Shown here: one piece after another, positions 26,884 through 35,620 of the stretch
How the letters are laid out: the number at the start of each line of letters is the position of its first letter
Numbering within the stretch: position 1 is the first letter of the stretch
Source of the DNA: Marinimicrobium sp. C6131
GTDB lineage: Bacteria > Pseudomonadota > Gammaproteobacteria > Pseudomonadales > Cellvibrionaceae
DNA length: 64,000 bases
Direction: 5' to 3'
NCBI RefSeq assembly: GCF_026153455.1
Contig: NZ_CP110629.1
Coordinates: 1,984,001-2,048,000 of the forward strand
The notes under the pieces: generated by a model
The model's input: only the letters and a program-made list of their open reading frames with translations
Databases searched by the model: none
Told to the model about the DNA's origin: nothing
Program-made: the position numbers and the translations under genes

Positions 26884-28473
26884 TCAATGCTCCCGCGTTG
26901 CCCGAAGCTTCACCTCCGGGTAGCGCTCCTCGGTAAGGGAGAGGTTGACCCGGGTTGGCGCCAGATAAGTGAGGTAGCCACCACCGTCCAGAGCGAGATT
27001 GTCCGCGCATTTGCGCTTGAACTCCTCCAGCTTTTTCGGATCCTCACACTCCGCCCAGCGCGCCGTCGCGACGTTGACCGGTTCGTAGATGGCTTCAACC
27101 TTGTACTCGTCTTTCAGGCGGTAGGCGACCACCTCAAACTGAAGCACCCCCACGGCGCCAACCACGATATCGTTGTTATTGAGCGGGAAAAACACCTGGG
27201 TGGACCCCTCTTCCGCCAGTTGCTGGAGGCCTTTCTGTAGCTGTTTGGTTTTGAGCGGGTCTTTCAGACGGATACGACGGAACAGCTCCGGTGCAAAGTG
27301 CGGGATTCCGGTAAACTTCAGCGGCTCCCCTTCCGTGAAGGTATCACCGATCTGAATGGTGCCGTGGTTGTGAAGACCAATAATATCACCTGCGATGGCT
27401 TCATCCACCGCGCTGCGATCGCCGGCCATGAAGGTCACTGCATCGGCAATCTTCACATCCTTACCCAGGCGCACGTGACGCATCTTCATCCCCTGACGGT
27501 AAGTGCCGGAGCAGATACGCATAAATGCAATTCGGTCCCGGTGTTTCGGGTCCATGTTCGCCTGAATTTTGAATACAAAACCCGACAGTTTCTCTTCGCT
27601 CGGCTGCACTTCCCGGTCATGGGTCATACGCGGCAATGGCTTGGGCGCCCAGTCCACAAAGTGGTCCAGCATCTCCCGCACTCCAAAGTTGCCCAATGCC
27701 GTCCCAAAAAACACCGGTGTCATACGCCCGGCCAGGTATTCCTCGGCATCAAATGGCGCGGTGGCACCGCGCACAAACTCGATCTGTTCGCGAATGTCTT
27801 CGGCATCATCGCCCAGCAGCTCGCTGGCCTCGGCGCTGTCCAGCCCCTGAATCCGGACATCGGCGGGAATCGTGTGGCCCTGGCCTTTTTCGTACACATG
27901 AATCGTGTCGGTGTACAGGTCATAGACACCCTTGAAATCGATCCCCATGCCCAGTGGCCAGTTGATTGGCGCTGCGGTGATATTCAATACCGACTCGATT
28001 TCATCCAACAGATCCACCGGGTCCCGGGCTTCGCGGTCCAGCTTGTTCACAAACGATAGGATCGGGGTGTCGCGCAACCGGCAGACGTCCATCAGTTTGA
28101 TGGTACGATCTTCCACACCCTTGGCCCCATCCAGCACCATCAATACCGAATCCACGGCGGTGAGGGTGCGGTAGGTGTCTTCCGAAAAGTCTTCGTGACC
28201 GGGGGTATCGAGCAGATTGACAATGCGCTCCTTATAGGGGAACTGCATCACCGAGGAGGTGACGGAGATCCCGCGCTCCTGCTCCATGGTCATCCAGTCC
28301 GACTTGGCATGAGGCCCTCGTTTACCTTTGACCGAACCGGCCTGCTGAATCGCACTTCCGAACAGCAGCAGCTTCTCGGTGATGGTGGTTTTACCGGCGT
28401 CCGGGTGGGAAATGATGGCAAAGGTGCGCCGGCGCTGGATTTTCTCGGCAAAGCTGCCAGATGACATAGTCAA
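26884..28473 (-). CDS. prfC: Peptide chain release factor 3 (RF3)
   Basis: Translational GTPase of 529 residues that recycles RF1/RF2 after peptide release. The GTPase motifs are G1 SHPDAGKTTITE, G2/G3 around DTPGHEDFSEDTYR, and G4 FVNKLDRE. EF-G-like domains follow, with the RF3-typical FKIQANMDPKHRDRIAFMRICSG and RRIRLKDPLKTKQLQKGLQQL. The length is normal. It is separate from the regA gene upstream by 86 nt. Confidence 0.96.
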   Translation of the reverse strand: MTMSSGSFAEKIQRRRTFAIISHPDAGKTTITEKLLLFGSAIQQAGSVKGKRGPHAKSDWMTMEQERGISVTSSVMQFPYKERIVNLLDTPGHEDFSEDTYRTLTAVDSVLMVLDGAKGVEDRTIKLMDVCRLRDTPILSFVNKLDREARDPVDLLDEIESVLNITAAPINWPLGMGIDFKGVYDLYTDTIHVYEKGQGHTIPADVRIQGLDSAEASELLGDDAEDIREQIEFVRGATAPFDAEEYLAGRMTPVFFGTALGNFGVREMLDHFVDWAPKPLPRMTHDREVQPSEEKLSGFVFKIQANMDPKHRDRIAFMRICSGTYRQGMKMRHVRLGKDVKIADAVTFMAGDRSAVDEAIAGDIIGLHNHGTIQIGDTFTEGEPLKFTGIPHFAPELFRRIRLKDPLKTKQLQKGLQQLAEEGSTQVFFPLNNNDIVVGAVGVLQFEVVAYRLKDEYKVEAIYEPVNVATARWAECEDPKKLEEFKRKCADNLALDGGGYLTYLAPTRVNLSLTEERYPEVKLRATREH

Positions 28474-28559
28474 TCGACCTCGGAGTTGCGCAAAAAACGC
28501 GCATCATACCGGAAATCCGGGTTGCTGGCAGCCGTGTGTCACGGCCAGCCGATGCGCCC

Positions 28560-29081
28560 TCAGAACGGAGAGTGCTTTTTAAGCTTGCGTTGCAGGGTAC
28601 GCCGGTGCATGCCCAGCGCCCGGGCGGTGGAGGAAATATTGCCATCGTGCTCCAGCAGCACCCGTTGCAGGTGCTCCCACTCCAGCTCGGCGGGAGTGAC
28701 GTAACGGCTCGGAGGCGACGTGACTCCCCCGGTGCCCGATGCGGCCAGCACTCGGAGCAGATTTGCCAGATCCACGGGCTTGGCCAGATAGTTGGTAGCC
28801 CCCCGTTTCATCGCTTCCACGGTGGTGGCAATGCTGGCATAACCGGTGAGTACCACCAGCTCACGGGGCTGGAAGCGCTGTTTCAGCCCCTCGATCAACG
28901 CCAATCCGGACCGTTCGCCCAACATCAGATCAAGCAGAATGGCGTCCAGAGGCTCAGGGTCGATCGCCAGTGCGTCCTCCGCACCGGCGCAGGTGGATAC
29001 CTCATAGCCTTCGCGCTCCAGGCGGCGAGCCATCAGGTCGCGAAATAGCGCATCGTCGTCGATCAGCAACAGCTTACTCAC
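28560..29081 (-). CDS. regA: RegA/PrrA/ActR-family response regulator
   Basis: Two-domain regulator of 173 residues that binds DNA when phosphorylated. The receiver domain has the acidic pocket LLLIDDD (residues 4-10), the phospho-acceptor Asp51 in LLDLMLGE and the conserved Lys in YLAKPVD. The C-terminal Fis-like HTH is strongly RegA-like: NISSTARALGMHRRTLQRKL. The start is the GTG at 29081, 8 nt inside the end of the kinase gene; longer frames upstream read through the kinase. RegA homologs control respiration, redox and energy genes, and the cydAB operon in this window is a possible target, which is inference. Confidence 0.93.
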   Translation of the reverse strand: MSKLLLIDDDALFRDLMARRLEREGYEVSTCAGAEDALAIDPEPLDAILLDLMLGERSGLALIEGLKQRFQPRELVVLTGYASIATTVEAMKRGATNYLAKPVDLANLLRVLAASGTGGVTSPPSRYVTPAELEWEHLQRVLLEHDGNISSTARALGMHRRTLQRKLKKHSPF

Positions 29082-30300
29082 CTTCAGAAAGCTCCTGAAT
29101 GGGCAACTCCAACCGGGTTCGAGTGCTGTGTTCATCGCCGGACCAGTACACCCGCCCGCCAAACCGTTCCAGAGTGGCGTAGCTGACCAGCGCGCCCAGG
29201 CCAAACCCATCATCGCTGGGCAGACATTCGGCCCCCAGACGCGCCCGTTGTTCCGGCGTCAATGGCCGACCGGTGTTGTCGATGTCGAGTCGCCACAGTC
29301 CTGCCGAGCAGTAACCGCTCACCCGCACCGAGCCCCCCGCATCCAGGGCATTGTTGAGCAGGCTCAGGATGGCCGGCATCAGCGTGCGATCGGCGCGCAC
29401 ACCAGAGCCTGCCACCCCTTTCATCTCTCCCCACGCCACAGGCTCGCCGGGGCGGGTGATACTCAGCAATTGGCGTACCGACTGCAGCAGTTGATCCAGT
29501 GGCAACGCTTGCAGACGCCGCGCGCGGACATCCTCGGCAATCAGCCGCCAGTCAGCCAATAATCCCTGAATACGCTCCAACTGCCGGCGGATCAACTGGC
29601 GCTCGGCATCCGTCTCTTGACGGTCCGCGGGCGCCAGAGTGAGTTCCATTTCATCCAACAGCAAACCGATTGACTGAACCGGTGTCGCCATTTCGTGGGT
29701 CAACTGGGCGGCGGCGGTTCCCACCGCCAGGAGTTGTTCATCGCGTAACTGGGTTTCCCGCAGCCGCTGCAGATCCAGGTCCCGCAGGTGCAGTTGCCGG
29801 CGCAGATAGAGTAAGGTCAAAGCCAGCAGCAGGGCCGCAATCACAAAACCGGCCACCATGGCCTGAAAGTGTCCGCCCATGCCGTCGTGACCGAGGTGCG
29901 CATCGGACACCGCCACCAGTTGCACCAACTGCCCCGCAATACTCGCGATCAACAGCAGAGCCGCCCACCGCCAGGGCAGCAATAAAAACGCCAGCACCAG
30001 GGGAATCAACAACAGCGCGGCAAAGGGGTTGGTGGCGCCCCCGGTCAACCAGACCACCCCGTTCCAGAGCACAATATCGCATAGAAGATGGAGGCTGAGC
30101 CGCCGATGTTCGGCGCGGGGCCACGGCGAGTAAGCGACGAGCTGGACCGCCAGTGCAAAGCACCACAGACCCAGCCAGCCATCCACCGTCAGCGCGGTCC
30201 CGGACAGAACATCTTGACCGATGGGCACCAGCAATACGGCAATCAGAAGCCAGCGCGCCCACTGAAGATACTGCTCCGGGCTGCGTTCAGTGGGGGTCAT
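29074..30300 (-). CDS. regB: RegB/PrrB-family redox sensor histidine kinase
   Basis: Membrane kinase of 408 residues. Six hydrophobic segments fill residues 15-165. Between the third and fourth sits GGATNPF (87-93), which fits the GGxxNPF ubiquinone-binding motif of RegB. The H-box is LTHEMATP (His202). The catalytic domain has N (LSLLNNALDAGG) and G (DDGFGLGALVSYATLERFGG) boxes. The redox-active cysteine found about 40 residues after the H-box in Rhodobacter RegB is absent; the matching region reads QLERIQGLL. The start ATG 30300 overlaps the end of the MATE gene by 14 nt. Confidence 0.9.
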   Translation of the reverse strand: MTPTERSPEQYLQWARWLLIAVLLVPIGQDVLSGTALTVDGWLGLWCFALAVQLVAYSPWPRAEHRRLSLHLLCDIVLWNGVVWLTGGATNPFAALLLIPLVLAFLLLPWRWAALLLIASIAGQLVQLVAVSDAHLGHDGMGGHFQAMVAGFVIAALLLALTLLYLRRQLHLRDLDLQRLRETQLRDEQLLAVGTAAAQLTHEMATPVQSIGLLLDEMELTLAPADRQETDAERQLIRRQLERIQGLLADWRLIAEDVRARRLQALPLDQLLQSVRQLLSITRPGEPVAWGEMKGVAGSGVRADRTLMPAILSLLNNALDAGGSVRVSGYCSAGLWRLDIDNTGRPLTPEQRARLGAECLPSDDGFGLGALVSYATLERFGGRVYWSGDEHSTRTRLELPIQELSEGE

Positions 30301-31684
30301 GGCCCGCCTCCACCGAGACCAGCGCACGACGCCCACCTTCAGCCCGAACCTGCTGGACGTAACGACGCAGCCACTCCCAGGCCCAGAGCCCGACCAGGCA
30401 GTTCGCCAGCGCCGTGGCCATAAAGATGCCTTCCAGTCCCCAGATCCACTGGCCGAGAAAGGCCAGGGGCAGGAACACGTAGACCACCCGTCCCGCGGAC
30501 AATGCCATCGCCGGCAGAGGGCGACCCAAGCCGTTAAAAGCGGCATTCACCGACATCACGATACCGTAGGCCCCGTAACTGAAGGGCACCACGGCCAGGT
30601 AGAAAGCAGCCACCCGCAAGACCTCAGCATGCTCACTGAACAGGCTTGCCAACAACCCGCCAAACAGCCACAGAAAGACCGCGATCAAGAGCCCAAACCC
30701 GAGGCAGAATAACGAGAGTACCTTTACCGCCTCATTCAGACGGTGGTGTTGACCGGCCCCGAAATTCTGCCCGAAGAACGGACCGATAACACCGGACAGC
30801 GCGTAAAACACGATCAACATCAACGGCTCGATGCGCATGGCCACTCCCAGCCCGGCCACCGCATCGGTCCCGTAGCGGGCGACCATGACCGTCACCACCG
30901 CACTGGCCAGCGGGACAATCACATTGGTGGCCATGGCGGGTACGCCGACATGCACAATGGTTTTCCAGGAGCGCATGAGCGCCTGCCAGGCCACCCAGGG
31001 ATAGGTCAGCAGCCGAACCCGAATCGCGAGAATATAGAAGGCCACCAGAAAGGTCAGTAGGCGGGTAACCAGAGTCGCCAGTGCCGCCCCCTGAAGCTCC
31101 AATGCGGGAAAGCCCCACAGTCCGAAAATCAGCAGCGGGTCCAGCGCGGCATTGAACAGCGCCGCCGCGCTCATCAGGTAACCCTGGATGTGGCTCATGC
31201 CCAGGGCACGCAGGGCCGACAGGCAGACCATGGGCACCATCAGAAACGGCGCACTGATAAACCAGATGGACATGTAATCGCGAATCAGGGGCAAGAGATC
31301 GGGCGTGGCGCCCAGAAGGCTGAACAGCGGGTCCATCAACAGCCAGCCGAGCAGGCACATGCTGGCCGATACCAGAAAGGTCAGACTGATCGCGTCGGTG
31401 GCCAGGCGCCGTGCATAGCTGGCGTTCCCTTCACCGATGGCACGGGAGATGGCCGACGAAGACCCCGCGCCCAGGCCGATGCCCAGGCTGGTAATGATCA
31501 TCACAATCGGGAAGGTAAAGCTCATCGCCGCCAGGGGCTGGTTGCCCAACTGCGCCACGTAGAAGGTATCCACCACGTTGAACGACATGGTGGCCAGCAA
31601 CCCCCAGACCATGGGAATGGCCAGGGTCCGCAGCTGGCCGGCCACGGAACCTTCGGTGAGCGTTGCAGTAAGCGGTCGTGACAT
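30287..31684 (-). CDS. MATE family multidrug/cation efflux transporter
   Basis: Inner-membrane exporter of 465 residues with about twelve membrane helices. The N-terminal half carries MVWGLLATMSFNVVDTFYVAQLG, the family pattern for Na+- or H+-driven drug efflux, and the two halves look like duplicated MatE domains (second near VIVPLASAVVTVMVARYG). I set the start at ATG 31684; the frame is open further up but those residues are not hydrophobic and cross a REP-like element. It overlaps regB by 14 nt, so it may belong to the same transcript. Confidence 0.9.
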   Translation of the reverse strand: MSRPLTATLTEGSVAGQLRTLAIPMVWGLLATMSFNVVDTFYVAQLGNQPLAAMSFTFPIVMIITSLGIGLGAGSSSAISRAIGEGNASYARRLATDAISLTFLVSASMCLLGWLLMDPLFSLLGATPDLLPLIRDYMSIWFISAPFLMVPMVCLSALRALGMSHIQGYLMSAAALFNAALDPLLIFGLWGFPALELQGAALATLVTRLLTFLVAFYILAIRVRLLTYPWVAWQALMRSWKTIVHVGVPAMATNVIVPLASAVVTVMVARYGTDAVAGLGVAMRIEPLMLIVFYALSGVIGPFFGQNFGAGQHHRLNEAVKVLSLFCLGFGLLIAVFLWLFGGLLASLFSEHAEVLRVAAFYLAVVPFSYGAYGIVMSVNAAFNGLGRPLPAMALSAGRVVYVFLPLAFLGQWIWGLEGIFMATALANCLVGLWAWEWLRRYVQQVRAEGGRRALVSVEAGHDPH

Positions 31685-31767
31685 AAACCCCACGGCGGCA
31701 GGCGGATTCAAAGCGGGACAGTATACCTGAATGGCAACAATGGGCGGCACCGAACCTACCCGCAGAC

Positions 31768-31821
31768 CGTAGGCGGATCGGTCCAACGCATCGGAGGGCA
31801 AAGCCCGCATCGGCCGTTACC
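31768..31821. repeat. REP-like element, copy B (degenerate)
   Basis: Contains CGTAGGCGGATCGGTCC and AACGCATCGGA, then GCATCGGCCGTTACC. This matches the right half of copies A and F with several substitutions. It sits between the MATE start and the rimI stop. Confidence 0.65.
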
Positions 31822-31848
31822 CAAACGACGCCTACATACATCAAACGC

Positions 31849-32340
31849 CTATAATTGCCGCGCCAGAATCAACGCATCCTCCCGCCCCCGGGCGGTAGGA
31901 TAATAATTCGGCCGCTGCCCCAGCTCAAAGAATTGCTCACGCTCATAGAACGCGATCGCGGAGTGATTGGACACCCGCACTTCCAGAAACACCATGCTGG
32001 CGAACGGCTTGACCTGCGCCAGCATCAGTTCCAGTAGCGCCTGCCCCACGCCCTGGCGCTGTCGATTCGGTGCGACCGCAATATTGAGCAGCTCGGCATC
32101 GCCCGCAGCCCAGGTCACGACCACAAACCCCACCAACTGCCCCTGATGCTCGGCGAGCCAGCAGTGATGACGACCGGTCAGGCAGTCGTCGTAACTGGAG
32201 CGTCGCCAGGGATGGCTCTGAACCTGCTTCTCAAGCGCCATGACGGCCTCGATATCGGCGGACGCCAAAGGTCGGAAAGCCAGCTCAAGCCCGGTGCCAG
32301 TGGTCACGGTGGAAGGCGAGGGGTGGGGAGTCAACGTCAT
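31849..32340 (-). CDS. rimI: RimI, ribosomal protein S18 N-alpha-acetyltransferase
   Basis: GNAT acetyltransferase of about 163 residues. Family motifs are the acetyl-CoA loop VAPNRQRQGVGQALLELML, LLNIAV before it, and the end motif VRVSNHSAIAFYEREQFFELGQRPNYY with RimI-type conserved Asn and Tyr. The start is the ATG at 32340; a TTG three codons earlier is possible. It lies 14 nt after a HolD-like gene, matching the holD-rimI order of E. coli and pseudomonads. Confidence 0.93.
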   Translation of the reverse strand: MTLTPHPSPSTVTTGTGLELAFRPLASADIEAVMALEKQVQSHPWRRSSYDDCLTGRHHCWLAEHQGQLVGFVVVTWAAGDAELLNIAVAPNRQRQGVGQALLELMLAQVKPFASMVFLEVRVSNHSAIAFYEREQFFELGQRPNYYPTARGREDALILARQL

Positions 32341-32354
32341 GGTGGTCAAAGCGA

Positions 32355-33128
32355 TCAGCTCGCGTGCACGTCCATTGGCAACCAGGGCTGCACTGCCGCC
32401 CAGAGCGGCCGTTTCAGATCCGGGTTGCGCAGTATTTCCAGCAGACTGGGCGCGACCAGCGTGGGTATATCGAACGGCGGCAGGGACAGCGACTGCCAGA
32501 GAACGTCACCGTATGGTTTGTCTTCGGGCAACAGGAAGCGCGCGGCCGACTCCCCCATCAGCAACAGATGACGCACCGGCCGATTGGTCAGCTCGGTTTC
32601 CAGCCAGGTACTCAGCTCCGCTCGGGCATCGTCGGCGGTCAGACGCACCGCTTTGTGCTTGACCAACGGCCAGGGCAGTACCTCTTCGCTGACCCGCTGC
32701 GTATCGTGGGGCGCCAGCGCCTGCAACAGGTTGCGCAGCAACCGGTCCGTGGGCATGGCCGCGCGGGGCTGGCGGGCATCCACCACCAGTATTGGCAAGG
32801 GCGAGCGCCAGATGCTGAGGGTAAAGGGCTCGATTCGCTCGGCGGGCGGCTCCGCCGCCGCGACTTTCTCTGGTTCCGGAGGCGCTTCCCGCCGTGTCGG
32901 CTTGGCCGGTTCGCGCATATCGTTCAGGAAATCCGCCACCGGCCGCGGCGCCTCAGCGGACGCCCGCTCGTTCGCAGGTTCCCGAGCCACCGCAGGCGCG
33001 GCTGGCTGCGGCTCGACCACAGGCAGCTCGCAGGCCGTGGGCATCGGCGCATGCGGCATCAGCCAGCGCGGAACGTACTGTTCCATGCCCAGGGCGTCCA
33101 GATAAGCCTGTCGCTGATATTCATTCAT
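32355..33128 (-). CDS. Putative DNA polymerase III psi subunit (HolD-like)
   Basis: Protein of 257 residues. Its N-terminal segment (residues 1-20: MNEYQRQAYLDALGMEQYVP, then RW) resembles the short psi peptide that binds chi in other bacteria. A Pro/Ala-rich linker (about 30-95) and a C-terminal alpha/beta domain (LPILVVDARQP, HLLLMGESAARFLL) follow. In pseudomonads a divergent ('cryptic') psi subunit is encoded next to rimI, and the same position is held here. The domain also recalls uracil-DNA glycosylase-like folds. No strong ribosome site precedes the ATG at 33128. The assignment is from position and weak sequence similarity. Confidence 0.6.
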   Translation of the reverse strand: MNEYQRQAYLDALGMEQYVPRWLMPHAPMPTACELPVVEPQPAAPAVAREPANERASAEAPRPVADFLNDMREPAKPTRREAPPEPEKVAAAEPPAERIEPFTLSIWRSPLPILVVDARQPRAAMPTDRLLRNLLQALAPHDTQRVSEEVLPWPLVKHKAVRLTADDARAELSTWLETELTNRPVRHLLLMGESAARFLLPEDKPYGDVLWQSLSLPPFDIPTLVAPSLLEILRNPDLKRPLWAAVQPWLPMDVHAS

Positions 33129-33302
33129 AAGAGAGGTCACAATGCCCGGCCAGATCAATCCGCCATTCTAGCAAACATCACCCATAATGTCGGGCCGCAA
33201 CCCAACCTGAAGCCATCCCCTACATTCGGCCCCGAACCGACTTTTCGGTATACTCCCTCCAACACGTTCGGCACCCACCCTCTCAAGGAGCTTTACCTAA
33301 CG

Positions 33303-34073
33303 ATGCCAACCATCCCCTATTCCGACATCATCCAGGCCGCCCAGGCCGCTGGCGACGCCATCATGACCGTCTACCAGAAGGACTTCGAGGTCTATCAGAA
33401 GAATGATGACAGCCCCCTCACCGAGGCGGATCTGGCAGCCCACCGCGTCATCGTCGACGCCCTGCAGCGCCTGACGCCAGACCTGCCCATCCTGTCCGAG
33501 GAGAGTGAAAACGCCCCCTGGGACGAACGCAAAACCTGGGACCGCTACTGGCTGGTGGACCCCCTGGACGGCACCAAGGAGTTCGTGAAGAAAAACGACG
33601 AATTCACCGTCAACATCGCCCTGATCGAGCACGGCGAACCCACCTGGGGCGTGGTGGACGCGCCGGCGCTGGGCTGCACCTACCACGGAGGCACCGCGAC
33701 GCGAGGCGCTTGGAAATCCGTTAATGGACAGGACACCCCGATCACCGTCAGCAAGGCACCCGCGAACAACACCGGCTGGCGCATCGTGGGCAGCCGCTCG
33801 CACCAGAGCGACGCCTTTAAGGCCTTCCTGGACGACTTCGACGCCCCGGAAATCAAAAGCATGGGCAGCTCCCTGAAAATCTGCCTGATCGCCGAGGGCG
33901 AGGCCGACCTCTACCCCCGCCTGGGACCCACCAGCGAGTGGGACACCGGTGCCGCCCACGCGGTACTGCTGGGCGCTGGCGGGCAACTGAACGTCGCCGA
34001 CAGCGGCGAACCGCTGCGCTACAATCAGGAAGAGTCGGTCCTGAACCCCTTCTTTATTGCCCGCGGCGCCTGA
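33303..34073 (+). CDS. cysQ: CysQ, 3'(2'),5'-bisphosphate nucleotidase
   Basis: Inositol-monophosphatase-fold enzyme of 256 residues that removes 3'-phosphoadenosine 5'-phosphate formed in sulfate assimilation. The metal sites are ILSEESE (near residue 65) and VDPLDGTKEF (near 90), with a late WDTGAAHAVLLGAGG. Start ATG 33303 fits known CysQ lengths; the frame is open far upstream but only as a shadow of the opposite-strand genes. AAGGAG lies 12 bases ahead, a slightly long spacing. The acetyltransferase gene begins 4 nt after the stop. Confidence 0.95.
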   Translation: MPTIPYSDIIQAAQAAGDAIMTVYQKDFEVYQKNDDSPLTEADLAAHRVIVDALQRLTPDLPILSEESENAPWDERKTWDRYWLVDPLDGTKEFVKKNDEFTVNIALIEHGEPTWGVVDAPALGCTYHGGTATRGAWKSVNGQDTPITVSKAPANNTGWRIVGSRSHQSDAFKAFLDDFDAPEIKSMGSSLKICLIAEGEADLYPRLGPTSEWDTGAAHAVLLGAGGQLNVADSGEPLRYNQEESVLNPFFIARGA

Positions 34074-34077
34074 TTCT

Positions 34078-34641
34078 GTGAGCGATCACCAAACCGAGCG
34101 GGAGAAAATGCTGGCGGGGGCGCTATACGACCCCATGGATGCCGAACTCTGCGCGGCGCGCCGCCGGGCGCGCCTGCTCTGTGAGAGCCTGAACGCCAGC
34201 CGGGACAATGAAGTCAAGAAGCGTCGGCAGTGGCTGCGCGAGCTGATTCCCGACGGCGGCGACACCGTCTGGATGCAACCGCCCTTCTATTGCGACTACG
34301 GCGACAACATCCACCTGGGTGAAAAGGTTTTTTTCAACTTCAACTGCGTGGTGCTCGACGTGGCGGACGTCCACATCGGCGCCCGCACCCTGTTCGGCCC
34401 CGCCGCCCAGGTGTACACCGCCACTCATCCCATGAATGCCCAAGAGCGCGCCTCGGGACTGGAGTCCGGCAAACCGATCACCATCGGTGAAGACGTCTGG
34501 ATCGGCGGCGGTGCCATCATCTGCCCCGGCGTCACCATCGGTGACCGCTGCGTCATCGGCGCCGGCGCCGTCGTCACCAAAGACATCCCCGCCGACCACT
34601 TCGCCGCTGGTAACCCCGCCCGCATCATCCGCCCAATCTGA
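34078..34641 (+). CDS. Maltose/galactoside O-acetyltransferase family protein
   Basis: Left-handed beta-helix (hexapeptide repeat) acetyltransferase of 187 residues. The N-terminal Mac domain (EREKMLAGALYDPMDAEL) and the PPFYCDYGDNIHLGEKVFFN segment are typical of Maa/LacA. The catalytic His is in YTATHPMNAQERA, followed by repeats such as ITIGEDVWIGGGAIICPGV. Acetyl-CoA-dependent acetylation of a sugar is expected; the natural substrate is unknown. It starts at GTG 34078, just after cysQ, without a clear ribosome site, suggesting coupling. Confidence 0.88.
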   Translation: MSDHQTEREKMLAGALYDPMDAELCAARRRARLLCESLNASRDNEVKKRRQWLRELIPDGGDTVWMQPPFYCDYGDNIHLGEKVFFNFNCVVLDVADVHIGARTLFGPAAQVYTATHPMNAQERASGLESGKPITIGEDVWIGGGAIICPGVTIGDRCVIGAGAVVTKDIPADHFAAGNPARIIRPI

Positions 34642-34675
34642 ACCCCAACCCTTCGATGGGTGGCACTCAAACTCT

Positions 34676-34711
34676 GCGTAGGGCGGGTAAGCAAAGCGCA
34701 CCCGCCGTAAC
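34676..34711. repeat. REP-like element, copy C (short)
   Basis: GCGTAGGGCGGGTAAGCAAA-GCGCACCCGCCGTAAC: a short hairpin (GGCGGGT / ACCCGCC) with the GCGTAGG and CCGTAAC ends of the longer copies. Confidence 0.65.
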
Positions 34712-34795
34712 CCCACAACACCCACCCAACTTGCCGCCCGCCACTCCGCCCCGTAGAATCAAACCATAACCTCATGAACCAGACCCGCAACGGCT

Positions 34796-35185
34796 ATGAC
34801 AAACAAAGACCTTGATCGCTTGAGCGCCCACCTAGCCAACCGTTTCCCAGAGCTTGAGATTTGTGCGCTTATAGGCAGCCGGGCCAGAGGAGACGCCCAC
34901 CCCGACAGCGACTGGGATTTTGCCATCCAGTGGCCCAAAGCCCTGAACGATACCTGGAACACACTTACCGAAACGGAAACATTACGACTGGATCTCGCCA
35001 ACTGGCTGTCCGTCCCTGCAGAAGCCATTGATCTGGTGGAGCTACCGACGGCGGGACTGGCCATGAGAGCGGCGGTTGCCGAAGAGGGGCGCCCCCTGAT
35101 AACCCGGCTCCCCTGGTTTCATTTTTTAAGCCGAACCTGGCGCGATCTGGAAGAACACTACTGGAACGATGTCTATGCAGCTTGA
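34796..35185 (+). CDS. mntA: MntA-type minimal nucleotidyltransferase, antitoxin
   Basis: Antitoxin of a type VII toxin-antitoxin pair. It has 129 residues with the nucleotidyltransferase signature GS-x10-DxD intact (Gly27, Ser28, Asp39, Asp41 in ALIGSRARGDAHPDSDWD). In characterised pairs MntA adds AMP to the Tyr of HepT and so silences it. The rest is compact and helical (WRDLEEHYWNDVYAA end). It overlaps the hepT gene by 17 nt. No other genes of a defence island are adjacent, apart from the lipase module on the other side. Confidence 0.9.
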   Translation: MTNKDLDRLSAHLANRFPELEICALIGSRARGDAHPDSDWDFAIQWPKALNDTWNTLTETETLRLDLANWLSVPAEAIDLVELPTAGLAMRAAVAEEGRPLITRLPWFHFLSRTWRDLEEHYWNDVYAA

Positions 35186-35591
35186 TCTGTATTTACAGGA
35201 AACCGCCCGTCTCGCAGAGCGGCAAGGACGCCTACTAAACCAGGCCGTTCAGCGTATCCGTTCAGGAGAGACTTTGACAGAGCTGGAACAGAATGGAGTG
35301 CTGCATGCCATCCAGGTGCTTACGGAAAATGCGATAGGCAAGGCCAAACACCTCCTGAAAACCAAGGGGCATCAAGTTCCCGTATCCGCCTATGATGCGT
35401 TCCGGGCCTTATCGGAGGCAAAGGTTATTTCCAAAAACGATCTGACAAGCTGGAACGCGATCGTTGGACTTAGAAATCGCATTGTGCACGATTACCTGAA
35501 TATCGACTTTCACATCATTGAAACATTGCTCGTTGAGAGTCGCCACCAGATCATTGTGGATTTCCTCACGCGGAAAGAAGATATTGGCTAA
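35169..35591 (+). CDS. hepT: HepT-type HEPN ribonuclease toxin
   Basis: All-helical HEPN domain protein of 140 residues. The active site motif RNRIVHDY contains Arg102-x4-His107 and Tyr109, the RX4HXY motif that is both the RNase centre and the site AMPylated by MntA. A second ATG two codons in has slightly better spacing from GGAA. It is coupled to mntA by overlap and ends 29 nt before the convergent lipase gene. All key residues are present, so the pair looks functional. Confidence 0.9.
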   Translation: MSMQLDLYLQETARLAERQGRLLNQAVQRIRSGETLTELEQNGVLHAIQVLTENAIGKAKHLLKTKGHQVPVSAYDAFRALSEAKVISKNDLTSWNAIVGLRNRIVHDYLNIDFHIIETLLVESRHQIIVDFLTRKEDIG

Positions 35592-35620
35592 TGCCGCGCT
35601 GAAGCGTTACCCCCTTTGCA

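Noticed and set aside
32364..33302. Upstream extension of cysQ by about 313 codons
   Set aside because: The in-frame stretch is antisense to the HolD-like gene; CysQ homologs start near the ATG at 33303.
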